Source: an uncultured Atopobiaceae bacterium (GTDB lineage: Bacteria > Actinomycetota > Coriobacteriia > Coriobacteriales > Atopobiaceae). From it: DNA of 6,932 nt. The position numbers and the translations under genes are program-made. This document shows, piece after piece, positions 1-6,385 of this stretch. The notes beneath the pieces are model-generated. The model was given only the letters and a program-made list of their open reading frames with translations. It was not told the DNA's origin and searched no databases. The stretch lies in assembly GCA_905235165.1 (NCBI GenBank), contig CAJOKK010000104.1, positions 1-6,932 on the forward strand. The letters are read 5' to 3'. The first letter of the stretch is position 1. The number at the start of each line of letters is the position of its first letter.

Positions 1-860
1 CGCTGATGGACGCCGGCGTGCCCATCAAGCGCCCCGTGTCCGGCGTGGCCATGGGCCTCATCCAGGAGGCCGGCAAGACCGTGGTGCTCACCGACATCCA
101 GGGCCTCGAGGACTTCCTCGGCGACATGGACTTCAAGGTGTGCGGCACCACCAAGGGCATCACCGCCATGCAGATGGACAACAAGGCCACGGGCCTCACG
201 CCCGAGATTCTGCGCAGCGCCCTGATGCAGGCGCACGAGGGCCGCATGTTCATCCTCGACACCATGCTTGAGCAGATTCCTGCCCCGCGCGAGACCACCA
301 AGGAGACCGCGCCGCAGATTCTCACCATCACCATCCCCACGGACAAGATCCGCGACGTGATTGGCTCAGGCGGCAAGGTGATTCGTGGCATCCAGGACGA
401 CACCGGCGCCACCATCGACATCCAGGAGGACGGCACCATCTTCATCGCCGGCACCAACGGTGCAGGTAACGCTGCCGCCGAGCGCATCAAGGCCATCGTC
501 AAGGTGCCCGAGGTGGGCGAGGAGTACACCGGCCGCGTGGTGGGCATCCAGGCCTTCGGCGCCTTCGTTGAGCTGCTGCCCGGCAAGGACGGCCTGCTCC
601 ACATCAGCCGCGTTGCCCAGGGCCGCGGTGATAAGGTTGAGGACGTGCTCAACATTGGCGACGAGGTGCGTGTGAAGGTTCTGGAGGTTGACGAGAAGGG
701 CAAGATCAGCCTTGACCGCATCGACAAGCCCGAGGCTCCCGCCGGCTCTGGCCGCAAGCCGTCCGGCAACGAGGGCGAGCGCCGCACCCGTCGCCCGGGT
801 GACAACGGCAAGCCGTCCGGCGGCAACAAGCGCCAGCCTCGTCGTCATCACGAGGGCTAA
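1..860 (+). CDS. pnp: Polyribonucleotide nucleotidyltransferase (PNPase), C-terminal part
   Basis: The gene enters from the left edge (first full codon at base 3) and ends with TAA at 858-860. PNPase degrades RNA 3'-to-5' by phosphorolysis in the cytoplasm and is usually a homotrimer. The visible part starts inside the second RNase PH core. The stretch EDFLGDMDFK carries the residues matching E. coli Asp486, Asp492 and Lys494 (codons at 111, 129 and 135). A KH domain follows, with its GSGG loop encoded at 363-374, then an S1 RNA-binding domain from about 513 (VGEEYTGRVVGIQAFGAFVE, then DGLLHISR). The last 35 or so residues are a disordered, Arg/Gly/Pro-rich basic tail, which is common in actinobacterial PNPases and may add RNA affinity. 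A strong terminator follows 32 bases after the stop. The missing N-terminal part would hold the first RNase PH core. The family assignment is secure. Confidence 0.97.
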   Translation, partial: LMDAGVPIKRPVSGVAMGLIQEAGKTVVLTDIQGLEDFLGDMDFKVCGTTKGITAMQMDNKATGLTPEILRSALMQAHEGRMFILDTMLEQIPAPRETTKETAPQILTITIPTDKIRDVIGSGGKVIRGIQDDTGATIDIQEDGTIFIAGTNGAGNAAAERIKAIVKVPEVGEEYTGRVVGIQAFGAFVELLPGKDGLLHISRVAQGRGDKVEDVLNIGDEVRVKVLEVDEKGKISLDRIDKPEAPAGSGRKPSGNEGERRTRRPGDNGKPSGGNKRQPRRHHEG

Positions 861-892
861 GCACTGAGCTTGCTGCAGCATGAACGAGCGCG

Positions 893-927
893 CGGGGGTG
901 GAAGCAGATGCTTCCACCCCCGTTTTT
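893..927 (+). terminator. Intrinsic terminator downstream of pnp
   Basis: A perfect 12-bp stem, GGGGGTGGAAGC (894-905) with GCTTCCACCCCC (910-921), extends to 13 bp with C893/G922. It has a 4-base AGAT loop and is followed directly by five T (923-927). This is a textbook Rho-independent terminator for pnp transcripts. Confidence 0.93.
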
Positions 928-1281
928 GTGTCGCAGACTGGGCCTCGGGAGGGGCTGGGGAGCCTGGGCGAGCAGCTGCGACAAGAGCGCTCGGGCTGAG
1001 GGCACGGCAGCTGCGGAACTCGCTCGCTGCGCTCGCTCAGACATGTCCTCGCTCCCGCCGCGCCTTCGCTTCTCGCCGCCGCAGAGGCAAGCGAGGGGTT
1101 TCCCGCCGCCCTCCGCCAATCGTGACGGTATCGGTTGGAAGGGGGCGTTCTTCTCCCCTGCGGACGCGTGCGCGGGATTGGAGCCTTTTGGCGAAAGGTG
1201 AAGCGCCCCGTCGTGGGGCGGGTGGCGATTTGACGCTACACTCACTGTATCGACAGCAGCCCACGACGAGGGGAGTTTGGC
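928..1281. other. Gene-free GC-rich intergenic stretch between pnp and the TM1266-family gene
   Basis: I see no convincing gene here. Open frames in this stretch have no recognisable product and use codons poorly. It does hold structure. An 8-bp inverted repeat pairs TGTCGCAG (929-936) with CTGCGACA (976-983). CAGCTGCG occurs twice (973-980, 1008-1015). CGCTCGCT is repeated directly with one base between (1021-1028, 1030-1037). A small hairpin pairs CGCCCC with GGGGCG around a GTCGT loop (1204-1220). TTGACG (1230-1235) and TACACT (1237-1242) resemble promoter hexamers, but their spacing does not form a normal -35/-10 pair, so the promoter of the downstream gene is not located. A clear Shine-Dalgarno AGGGGAG (1269-1275) sits 6 bases before the ATG at 1282. 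Confidence 0.6.
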
Positions 1282-1539
1282 ATGGAGACGCGTGTTGCGG
1301 TGATCGGGATTATCGTTGAGGACGACAAGGTTACGACCGAGCTGAACGAGATTCTGCATGAGTACGGCGATTACGTGGTCGGGCGCATGGGCGTGCCGTA
1401 TCGCGCGCGCGGCATCAACGTGATCAGCATCGTGATTGACGCGCCGATGGACGTCATCTCCGCGCTCGCCGGCAAGCTGGGGACGCTGGAGGACGTGAGC
1501 GTGAAGACCGCGTACTCGAACGTGACTTTCGAGGACTAG
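1282..1539 (+). CDS. TM1266-family small protein (iron-only hydrogenase system regulator family)
   Basis: The product is a complete 85-aa protein. Its ATG is preceded by Shine-Dalgarno AGGGGAG at 6 bases, and it ends with TAG at 1537-1539. It matches the TM1266 family along its length. An N-terminal strand (RVAVIGIIVEDD) is followed by the signature LNEILHEYGDYVVGRMGVPY, a second strand (GINVISIVIDAP), a helix (DVISALAGKLGTL) and a last strand (VSVKTAYSNV). The family has an ACT-like/NikR C-terminal-like ferredoxin fold and is usually named a putative iron-only hydrogenase system regulator because it often sits near hydEFG maturase genes. Its biochemical action and ligand are not established. 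No hydrogenase or maturase gene is visible in this window. No DNA-binding domain is present, so any regulation would be by ligand or partner binding. The family call is strong; the role is inherited from a family name. Confidence 0.9.
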   Translation: METRVAVIGIIVEDDKVTTELNEILHEYGDYVVGRMGVPYRARGINVISIVIDAPMDVISALAGKLGTLEDVSVKTAYSNVTFED

Positions 1540-1551
1540 CGATTGTTACAG

Positions 1552-1598
1552 GGCGCCGGCCCCGTTCTTGCCTGTTGGGCGGAAACGGGGCCAGCGCT
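1552..1598. terminator. Bidirectional terminator-like stem between converging genes
   Basis: GGCCCCGTT (1558-1566) pairs perfectly with AACGGGGCC (1584-1592). The stem extends past one mismatch by GGCGC (1552-1556) with GCGCT (1594-1598, one G-T pair). The loop is 17 bases. It starts 13 bases after the stop of the TM1266-family gene and lies just beyond the 3' end of the converging minus-strand hydrolase gene, so it probably ends transcripts from both sides. There is no T tract on either side, so Rho-independent action is uncertain. Confidence 0.55.
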
Positions 1599-1606
1599 GA
1601 CCTGCG

Positions 1607-1643
1607 AAATGAGTCAAAAAGGACTACGGTAACTGACTCATTT
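1607..1643 (-). terminator. Possible weak terminator hairpin at the 3' end of the SGNH hydrolase gene
   Basis: AAATGAGTCA (1607-1616) pairs perfectly with TGACTCATTT (1634-1643), giving a 10-bp stem with a 17-base loop. The stem straddles the stop codon (1624-1626) of the minus-strand hydrolase gene, so its right arm lies inside the coding sequence. The minus-strand loop contains a short T run (TCCTTTT), but no T tract follows the stem. It may act together with the GC-rich stem beside it or protect the 3' end. Confidence 0.35.
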
Positions 1644-2190
1644 TGATGGTTTCGGCGATGACTTGAGCGGCCAATTGAGCACCTTCGGCTGTGGGATGCA
1701 CGCCATCGCGTGACCACAGGCGCTCCGGGTTATTCGCCTCGCAGAAGGCCTCGCCAACGTCAGCTACGAACGCACCTGTTGCTGCGGCTACTTCGTGGTA
1801 GGCCGCATGGAGCTCGTGGCGCATCTCGTCGAAGGTTAGGCCGACCTTCTCAAGGCGCGGCGACCCCTTGGCGTAGGGCCAGGTCGCATAGAGCAGCGGA
1901 ACGGCATCGCTCGAACGGACCTGCTCGCACAGCTTGCTTGCCGAGGCCACGAAACGCTCCCGCGTCACACAGGGAGCGTTGCTCATCTCTTGCAAGGTCA
2001 CGATGTCCCAGTGCTCGCTTGCCAAGGCTTCCTGCGTGCGAGCGCCAAGGCGCGTCTTTGGGTTCAGCTGCTCAGCCAGGCGCGCGCCGCCACGCGCGTG
2101 CACGACCACCTCGGCATCAAGCAGCTCAGCGAGCTGATCGGGCAGGCCGTGAGCCGTGGTAAGGCTGTTTCCCAGCATGAGGATGCGCAT
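1624..2190 (-). CDS. Small SGNH/GDSL-type hydrolase (DUF4886-like), 188 aa
   Basis: The ATG at 2190 is chosen because AGGAG lies about 7 bases upstream and the protein opens directly with block I of the SGNH fold (MRILMLGNSLT). The frame stays open further upstream, but that stretch overlaps the preceding gene in another frame. Ser9 in GNSLT is the likely nucleophile; Asn replaces the Asp of classic GDSL, as in the GNSxT branch. Gly34-Gly35 (HARGGARL) could give the oxyanion glycine. LQEMS (66-70) resembles the LQExS motif I associate with DUF4886 proteins. Asp162 and His165 in SRDGVHPT complete the likely triad. No signal peptide or membrane segment is visible, so it should be cytosolic. Substrate is unknown; SGNH enzymes hydrolyse esters, thioesters or acetylated sugars. 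It starts 14 bases after the stop of the membrane-protein gene, implying co-transcription. A classic block III GxND motif was not found. Confidence 0.85.
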   Translation of the reverse strand: MRILMLGNSLTTAHGLPDQLAELLDAEVVVHARGGARLAEQLNPKTRLGARTQEALASEHWDIVTLQEMSNAPCVTRERFVASASKLCEQVRSSDAVPLLYATWPYAKGSPRLEKVGLTFDEMRHELHAAYHEVAAATGAFVADVGEAFCEANNPERLWSRDGVHPTAEGAQLAAQVIAETIKMSQLP

Positions 2191-2204
2191 GTTCTTCTCC
2201 TGCG

Positions 2205-2807
2205 CTATGAGTTGTCGAACACGTCGTTTCTGTTGATGCGCAGGAGGATTTGGTCGAGGTCGAAGGTGCCGATGAGCACGCCGCAGACCTCGCCGCCCGA
2301 GAAGATGAGGATGTTGCGGCGCGACGAGATGGCGAGGGGGCGCGACCAGCGCATGCAGTCGATGTCGTCGTAGCGCACGATGCGTTTGCCGCCGACGAAG
2401 GGCGTGACCTCGAGGTGGTCGTCGAAGGTGGCGACGCGGTAGTGGCGCAGCGCGGACCACATGACGAACATCACCAGCACAAAGGAGGAAAAGAAGCCCA
2501 GCATGATGGTTGGGTCTGCTTTGAAGACGCCAACGTGACACAGCCAGCAGAGCACCAAGCCCAGCGTTCCCATGAACATCATGGACAGGGAGAGGGCACT
2601 TGTGAGCGCGAAGGGGATGACGTAGGTGTCGTGACTGCTGTGATGGCGCTCGGAGAGGCGCGTGCTGACCGCCCATTCAACAAGCATGGAAATGCCCGGC
2701 AGTGCCGCACAGGCCGCGACGAACAAGCAGAAGATCATGCGCGCGCCACCCCCTTGCGGGGCAGCAAACATCGAATGTACGATTTGCTCGCTTTCATGTC
2801 TTTGCAC
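2205..2807 (-). CDS. Membrane protein with three predicted TM segments and a C-terminal PH-like domain
   Basis: The product is 200 aa. I chose the GTG start at 2807 because AGAGGTG lies four bases upstream; an ATG 12 codons later (2771) has no good ribosome site. Hydrophobic segments at about residues 24-46, 63-92 and 99-117 are probable membrane helices. The rest (about 120-192) is soluble and reads as a chain of strands: HYRVATFDDHLEVTPF, GKRIVRYDDIDCMRW, RRNILIFSGG, then EVCGVLIGTF and an ending helix DLDQILLRI. This strand pattern with a closing helix resembles bacterial PH-like domains (YcxB/bPH type). That is inference from pattern only. No enzyme motif is seen. Because it sits immediately upstream of the SGNH hydrolase gene, the pair may act in one process. 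The upstream gap to pepT (2808-2976) shows no clear promoter or terminator. Confidence 0.8.
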   Translation of the reverse strand: MQRHESEQIVHSMFAAPQGGGARMIFCLFVAACAALPGISMLVEWAVSTRLSERHHSSHDTYVIPFALTSALSLSMMFMGTLGLVLCWLCHVGVFKADPTIMLGFFSSFVLVMFVMWSALRHYRVATFDDHLEVTPFVGGKRIVRYDDIDCMRWSRPLAISSRRNILIFSGGEVCGVLIGTFDLDQILLRINRNDVFDNS

Positions 2808-2976
2808 GCTTCACCTCTGATGGACCGTGTCTCCACCCTATCGTTAACCAGCCATTTTGTTGGCGAGTCATTGGCGTACGGGGCTTCTTGCGCCGCACGC
2901 GGTAATGCGAATTTGCCCAGCGTAGCCGTATTGCCCGCAGGCGGTTGTGGCACGCGATGGGCGTGTCGCGGAGCCT

Positions 2977-4218
2977 TTAGACCGTGATTGTGGCGAACTT
3001 AGAAACAAGGCGTTCGAGGAGGTCGACCGTCTTCTCAAGGCTGCTCACGGGAATGAACTCACGTACGGAATGCGCTGCGTAGCCGCCGGTTGCGATGTTG
3101 GGGCAGGGCAGGCCGCGGAAGGTGAGCTGGGCACCGTCGGTGCCACCACGAACGGCAACAACGCGCGGCTCTATGCCGACCTCGCGGTTGGCCTCAAGGG
3201 CGAAGTCAATGAGGAACTCCTTGCCCTTGAACTGTTCGCCCATGTTGCGGTACTGCTGGCGGAGGGAGACCGTCACGGTGTCCTCGCCGTAGCGGGCGTT
3301 CATGAAGGCCGCGATGTCGCGCAGGGTTTGCTGGCGGCGCTCAAAGATGCTGGCATCGAAGTCGCGCACGATGTAGGACAGGCGGGCCTCGCTGGCGGTG
3401 CCCTGGATGGCGATGGGGTGATAGAAGCCCTCGCGGCCCTCGGTGTGCTCGGGGCGCTCATGGGCCGGAATGAGGGATTCGAACTCGGCGGCCAGGGTGA
3501 TGGCGTTGACCATGATGTCCTTGGCTGATCCAGGATGGACCATCACGCCCTTGAAATCGATGTCGGCCTGGCAAGCGCTGAAGCACTCGTAGTTGAACTC
3601 GCCAAGGGCCTCGCCGTCGACGGTGTAGCAATATGCGGCGCCAAAGCGATCGAGGTCAAGCAGGTCGGCACCGTGACCGATTTCCTCATCGGGAACGAAG
3701 GCGATCTTGAGCGTGGGGTGCGGCAGGGCGGGATCGGACTGCAGGCGGGCTATGAGGGCGCAGATCTCGGCAACACCGGCCTTGTCATCGGAGGAAAGGA
3801 GGGTGGTGCCGTCGGAGCAGATGATGTCCTGGCCAACGAACTTGGCCAGGTCGGGCTCCTGCTCGGGCGTGGTGGCGATGGGCTTGCCGTCTACAACGCC
3901 CGCCAGCAGATCGCCGCCCTCATAGTGCACGATGTGGGGCTTGACATGGTCTGCGGGGGCATCGGGAGCGGTGTCGATGTGGGCGCACAAGCCAAGGGCA
4001 GGGGCCGCCTCGGCGCCCGCAGAGGCGGGAAGGCTCGCCGTGACGTAGGCATGCTCGTCAACCGTCACGTCGTCACAGCCCAAGGCGCGCAGCTCGTCGC
4101 CAAGGAGAGCAGCCATGTCGTGCTGGCAGGCCGTCGAGGGGGTCTGCTGCTCGTTCTCGGGATCGGACTGAGAGGCAACCTGCACATAGCGCATAAAGCG
4201 CTCAACGACATCGGACAT
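2977..4218 (-). CDS. pepT: Peptidase T (tripeptide aminopeptidase, M20 family)
   Basis: PepT is a cytosolic dizinc aminopeptidase that removes the N-terminal residue from tripeptides. The 413-aa product, close to the 408 of E. coli, starts at the ATG at 4218: AAAGGA lies 7 bases upstream, and the protein then opens MSDVVERFMRYVQV as family members do. The frame is open for 23 more codons upstream but without family similarity. Metal-site residues are visible: His80 and Asp82 (AHIDTAPD), Asp144/Asp145 (LLSSDDKAG), catalytic Glu178 with Glu179 (PDEEIGHG), Asp201 (YTVDGE) and His383 (GGYAAHSVREF). The last block departs from the usual NYHGKHE form, but its metal His and Glu387 are kept. The lid domain lies at about residues 210-320. 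It follows murI by 91 bases with no terminator between, so a shared transcript is plausible. The stop is TAA. Confidence 0.96.
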   Translation of the reverse strand: MSDVVERFMRYVQVASQSDPENEQQTPSTACQHDMAALLGDELRALGCDDVTVDEHAYVTASLPASAGAEAAPALGLCAHIDTAPDAPADHVKPHIVHYEGGDLLAGVVDGKPIATTPEQEPDLAKFVGQDIICSDGTTLLSSDDKAGVAEICALIARLQSDPALPHPTLKIAFVPDEEIGHGADLLDLDRFGAAYCYTVDGEALGEFNYECFSACQADIDFKGVMVHPGSAKDIMVNAITLAAEFESLIPAHERPEHTEGREGFYHPIAIQGTASEARLSYIVRDFDASIFERRQQTLRDIAAFMNARYGEDTVTVSLRQQYRNMGEQFKGKEFLIDFALEANREVGIEPRVVAVRGGTDGAQLTFRGLPCPNIATGGYAAHSVREFIPVSSLEKTVDLLERLVSKFATITV

Positions 4219-4309
4219 TCTGCTTCCTTTCTGCGGATTGGCGGCGTCGGTATGGCGACGCAAGACGGTTATGGGACGCGATTTCAACGGCGTGCAGCGG
4301 CTGACGCTA

Positions 4310-5080
4310 CTACTGCTCGAAGAAACGCTGGTAGAGGGCTATTTCGCTTGGGGTGTTCACACTTGACGAAAAGCTTACGCTACCAGGTGCCTCGGCTTTG
4401 GCAAGAAGCCCACGCGCCCGCAGCACCTCGTGCAGGCGGCGTGCCGTGCCCTCGCCCCCATCAAAGAGCGGGGCGCCGCCCACCACGTCGCGGATGATAT
4501 CGGCAACGAAGGGATAGTGGGTGCAGCCCAAGACCACAGCATCAACGGTGCCACGGTAAGGACCCACAAGCTCCTCTAGGAGGCTGCGAATCTCGGGCGA
4601 GGAGAGGTCTCCCTGCTCGATGAGGTCAACGAGGCCCACGCAGGCGACGGGAATGACCTCGGCCTGGCTTCCCCAGCGAAGAACGAGGCGCTGAAACTTT
4701 TCGAGAGCCAGCGTGGTAGAGGTGGCCATCACCAGGATTCGCCCACATGGGAAGGCCAGCGCAGCCGGCTTGAGGGCCGGTTCGACACCGATGATCGGCA
4801 GGTCGGGATATTCGCTGCGCAGGGGTGCGGCGGCGGCAGCCGTGGCGGTGTTGCAGGCAATGACGATGGCCTTGGCGCCTTCGTCTAGCTGGCGGCGCAC
4901 GATTGCACGGGACAGAGACAGGATGTCTTCGGCCGTTCGATCACCATACGGGGCATTGGCCGAGTCTCCAAAGAAGTGGAAACGCTCATGGGGAAGCTCG
5001 GCGACCATGTCGCGCAGCACGCTGATGCCGCCGAGGCCGGAGTCGAACACCCCGATGAAGCCGTCTGCCCCCACGCTCAT
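4310..5080 (-). CDS. murI: Glutamate racemase
   Basis: MurI interconverts L- and D-glutamate without cofactor, supplying D-Glu for peptidoglycan stem peptides. The product is 256 aa, slightly short for the family (about 260-285). Family blocks are in order: GVFDSGLGGISVL (Asp13 and Ser14 bind substrate), FGDSANAPYGDR (38-48), IACNTATA with the first catalytic Cys76, and LGCTHYPF with the second catalytic Cys186 and His188. The ATG at 5080 has a strong Shine-Dalgarno, AAGGGGAG, 4 bases upstream and places the DSGLGG block at its normal distance. Both active-site cysteines are present, so the enzyme should be functional. It lies downstream of the nuclease-like gene on the same strand (32 bases, or 100 if that gene ends in the shifted frame) and upstream of pepT. 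No separate promoter is obvious. Confidence 0.97.
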   Translation of the reverse strand: MSVGADGFIGVFDSGLGGISVLRDMVAELPHERFHFFGDSANAPYGDRTAEDILSLSRAIVRRQLDEGAKAIVIACNTATAAAAAPLRSEYPDLPIIGVEPALKPAALAFPCGRILVMATSTTLALEKFQRLVLRWGSQAEVIPVACVGLVDLIEQGDLSSPEIRSLLEELVGPYRGTVDAVVLGCTHYPFVADIIRDVVGGAPLFDGGEGTARRLHEVLRARGLLAKAEAPGSVSFSSSVNTPSEIALYQRFFEQ

Positions 5081-5112
5081 GTCACTCCCCTTCTGTTCTG
5101 TATCTAACGCGT

Positions 5113-6363
5113 TTAAGGATAGCGCTGCGCGAGGCCTTGCGCTTGCGACGGATGGGGCCGGCGTTGCATGGGACGACGCTCTATGACGGCTCTAGGTTTG
5201 CCCTGAGCTCCTCGAGGAGCTGCTGGCGGGCAAGGCGGTATGCGTGCTCGGCTCTTCCAGGCGTCAAAGTCCAAGACGCCCCTTTTCTCAAGCGCTCTTG
5301 CCAGGAACGCGGCAACCTGGTCCATCCTGCGAACGTCATGCAGGTCAAAGGGGGTTACGGGAACTACTTGGATTCCAAGAAACTCTAAATCGCGAGCTCT
5401 TCGACGGTCAGCATCTGCCTTGGCAATCCGCCCGCTCCGCCAAACCGTTGCCTCAGGATCTGCGTCTTCCGGATGCTCTCGGGCGGCTACCAGCGCTGAC
5501 GATGCCAGGGGATCGAGGTGGAAGGCGGCGCTCTCGTATTCCATGTCCAAAAGCGCGTCTTCCCAGAAGGCATCGAGGATGTAGCTACCACCGCCCACGA
5601 GACCGCGCACCCATTCAGGCGGCTCAAGGGAGACGTTAAGCGTAGGTTTGCCGAAGCCGTAGCCGCCCTCAGCACGCGGGAGACTCATCGCAAGGGAAAG
5701 AAGCGTTTCGCTCGGAGAGGCGGAACCTTCGATAGCGTAGGCCAGGGCCTTGCGGAGCTTCGACGCGCCGCCACTCAGCTTCACGTAGGCGGCGTAGTGC
5801 CTGATGCGCTCGACGGTGGTTACAGGAGGGAGCTCATATTGAGCTTCGGAACCCTGTTCAGGAACGGGATACAGCGAGTAAGTTCCACAAAGCTCCATGA
5901 TGAGCTGGGTAAGCTGAAGCAGCGATAGCTTGGGAGCCAACTGGGCCACGATGAGCTCGGGGCCCACAAAGTAGAGGTAGGGATTAACCCGCACGAGGCT
6001 ATCGGCCGGGAGCGCACGTGGCAGCTCACGCGTGCGCATTTTGAGTTGATGCACCCGCTTACCGCGCTCGAAGACAGCAAGTTCAAGGGGAGTCTCTTTC
6101 GTAAAAGTTCCGATGTCGCCCAGCTGCCAGAGCTCGACATGCATGTTGCATTCCACGCTCTCGAACGAAAAGCCCGTGCTTTCAAGCATGGGGACCGGCA
6201 ACGTAGTCGAGCGATCCACGGGGACGAGCTTCATCGGTTCGTCGCGTCCAAGGAAACGCAGGCGGTACGAGCGTCTCTCAATTTCGGGCAGCGCCACGAC
6301 CGGCTGTCGATACCGAACGAATCGCAGCGCCCTCAGTGCAGTTTGTCCGGCCAAGACGTGCAT
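5113..6363 (-). CDS. AbiEi/DUF559-like protein with C-terminal PD-(D/E)XK nuclease-type domain; probable frameshift near the 3' end
   Basis: As read, the product is 416 aa from ATG 6363, with GGGAGG 10 bases upstream. The function is unknown. The N-terminal 120 residues are unfamiliar. Residues 130-165 (YFVGPELIVAQLAPKLSLLQ, then a helix ending ELCGTYSL) resemble the SPE-containing linker of AbiEi-type proteins. The C-terminal domain follows the DUF559/Vsr-like layout: Glu219 in SPSET, Asp264 in YILDAFW, Glu275 in DMEYES with His282, then D319RRRARDLEFLGIQVVPVT. These are the expected acidic and spacing positions of a PD-(D/E)XK fold, although the usual Lys position is occupied by Glu277. After residue 360 the sequence turns into a Pro/Arg-rich tail. 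A one-base shift there would give a 393-residue protein with a helical end. No signal peptide or TM helix is seen. It could be an orphan defence or toxin-antitoxin-related protein, but that is inference. Confidence 0.75.
   Translation of the reverse strand: MHVLAGQTALRALRFVRYRQPVVALPEIERRSYRLRFLGRDEPMKLVPVDRSTTLPVPMLESTGFSFESVECNMHVELWQLGDIGTFTKETPLELAVFERGKRVHQLKMRTRELPRALPADSLVRVNPYLYFVGPELIVAQLAPKLSLLQLTQLIMELCGTYSLYPVPEQGSEAQYELPPVTTVERIRHYAAYVKLSGGASKLRKALAYAIEGSASPSETLLSLAMSLPRAEGGYGFGKPTLNVSLEPPEWVRGLVGGGSYILDAFWEDALLDMEYESAAFHLDPLASSALVAAREHPEDADPEATVWRSGRIAKADADRRRARDLEFLGIQVVPVTPFDLHDVRRMDQVAAFLARALEKRGVLDFDAWKSRARIPPCPPAAPRGAQGKPRAVIERRPMQRRPHPSQAQGLAQRYP
5181..5289 (-). other. Shifted-frame C-terminus of the nuclease-like gene (probable one-base indel)
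   Basis: On the minus strand the run GAGAAAAGGGG (5289-5279) precedes an abrupt change in the main frame from ordinary protein to a Pro/Arg-rich tail with poor third-position GC. Removing one base from the A run gives GASWTLTPGRAEHAYRLARQ, then QLLEELRANLEPS and a TAG at 5183-5181. This is a typical amphipathic helical ending with about 70% G/C at third codon positions over its last 25 codons, against under half in the main frame. The corrected protein would be 393 aa. It may be a sequencing or assembly error in a homopolymer, a genuine mutation, or a programmed or phase-variable site. Confidence 0.65.
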
Positions 6364-6374
6364 GAGCGATCAAC

Positions 6375-6380
6375 CTCCCA
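6375..6380 (-). promoter_or_regulatory. Ribosome binding site of the nuclease-like gene, next to an inverted-repeat arm
   Basis: On the minus strand GGGAGG (6380-6375 or one base either side) precedes the ATG at 6363 by about 10 bases, slightly long but acceptable. A second SD-like run, ATAGGGAGGGG, lies just upstream and is one arm of an inverted repeat, so either copy could be masked by the CCCCTCCCTAT arm. Confidence 0.55.
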
Positions 6381-6385
6381 AAATC

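Noticed and set aside
1230..1251. A sigma-70-type promoter for the TM1266 gene (TTGACG with TACACT or TGTATC)
   Set aside because: The hexamers are only 1 and 10 bases apart, not the usual 16-18, so no valid -35/-10 pair can be assigned.
366..1359. Minus-strand open frames opposite pnp and across 706-1359
   Set aside because: They are Ala/Leu- or Arg-rich shadows of pnp and the TM1266 gene, run through the strong pnp terminator, and have no ribosome site or family match.
1624..2676. A 350-residue version of the SGNH hydrolase starting at 2676
   Set aside because: Its first 160 or so codons overlap the membrane-protein gene in another frame and read as His/Arg/Pro-rich noise. The ATG at 2190 has an SD and starts exactly at the SGNH block I.
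4219..4287. An N-terminal extension of PepT from an ATG at 4287
   Set aside because: The extra 23 residues have no family similarity, while the ATG at 4218 has a good SD and gives the normal family N-terminus.
2977..4497. Long plus-strand open frames (2947-3528 and 3535-4497) opposite pepT
   Set aside because: They are antisense shadows of a GC-rich gene. The minus-strand pepT frame has full-length family similarity and a ribosome site; the plus-strand products are low-complexity Gly/Val/Ala-rich with no recognisable family.
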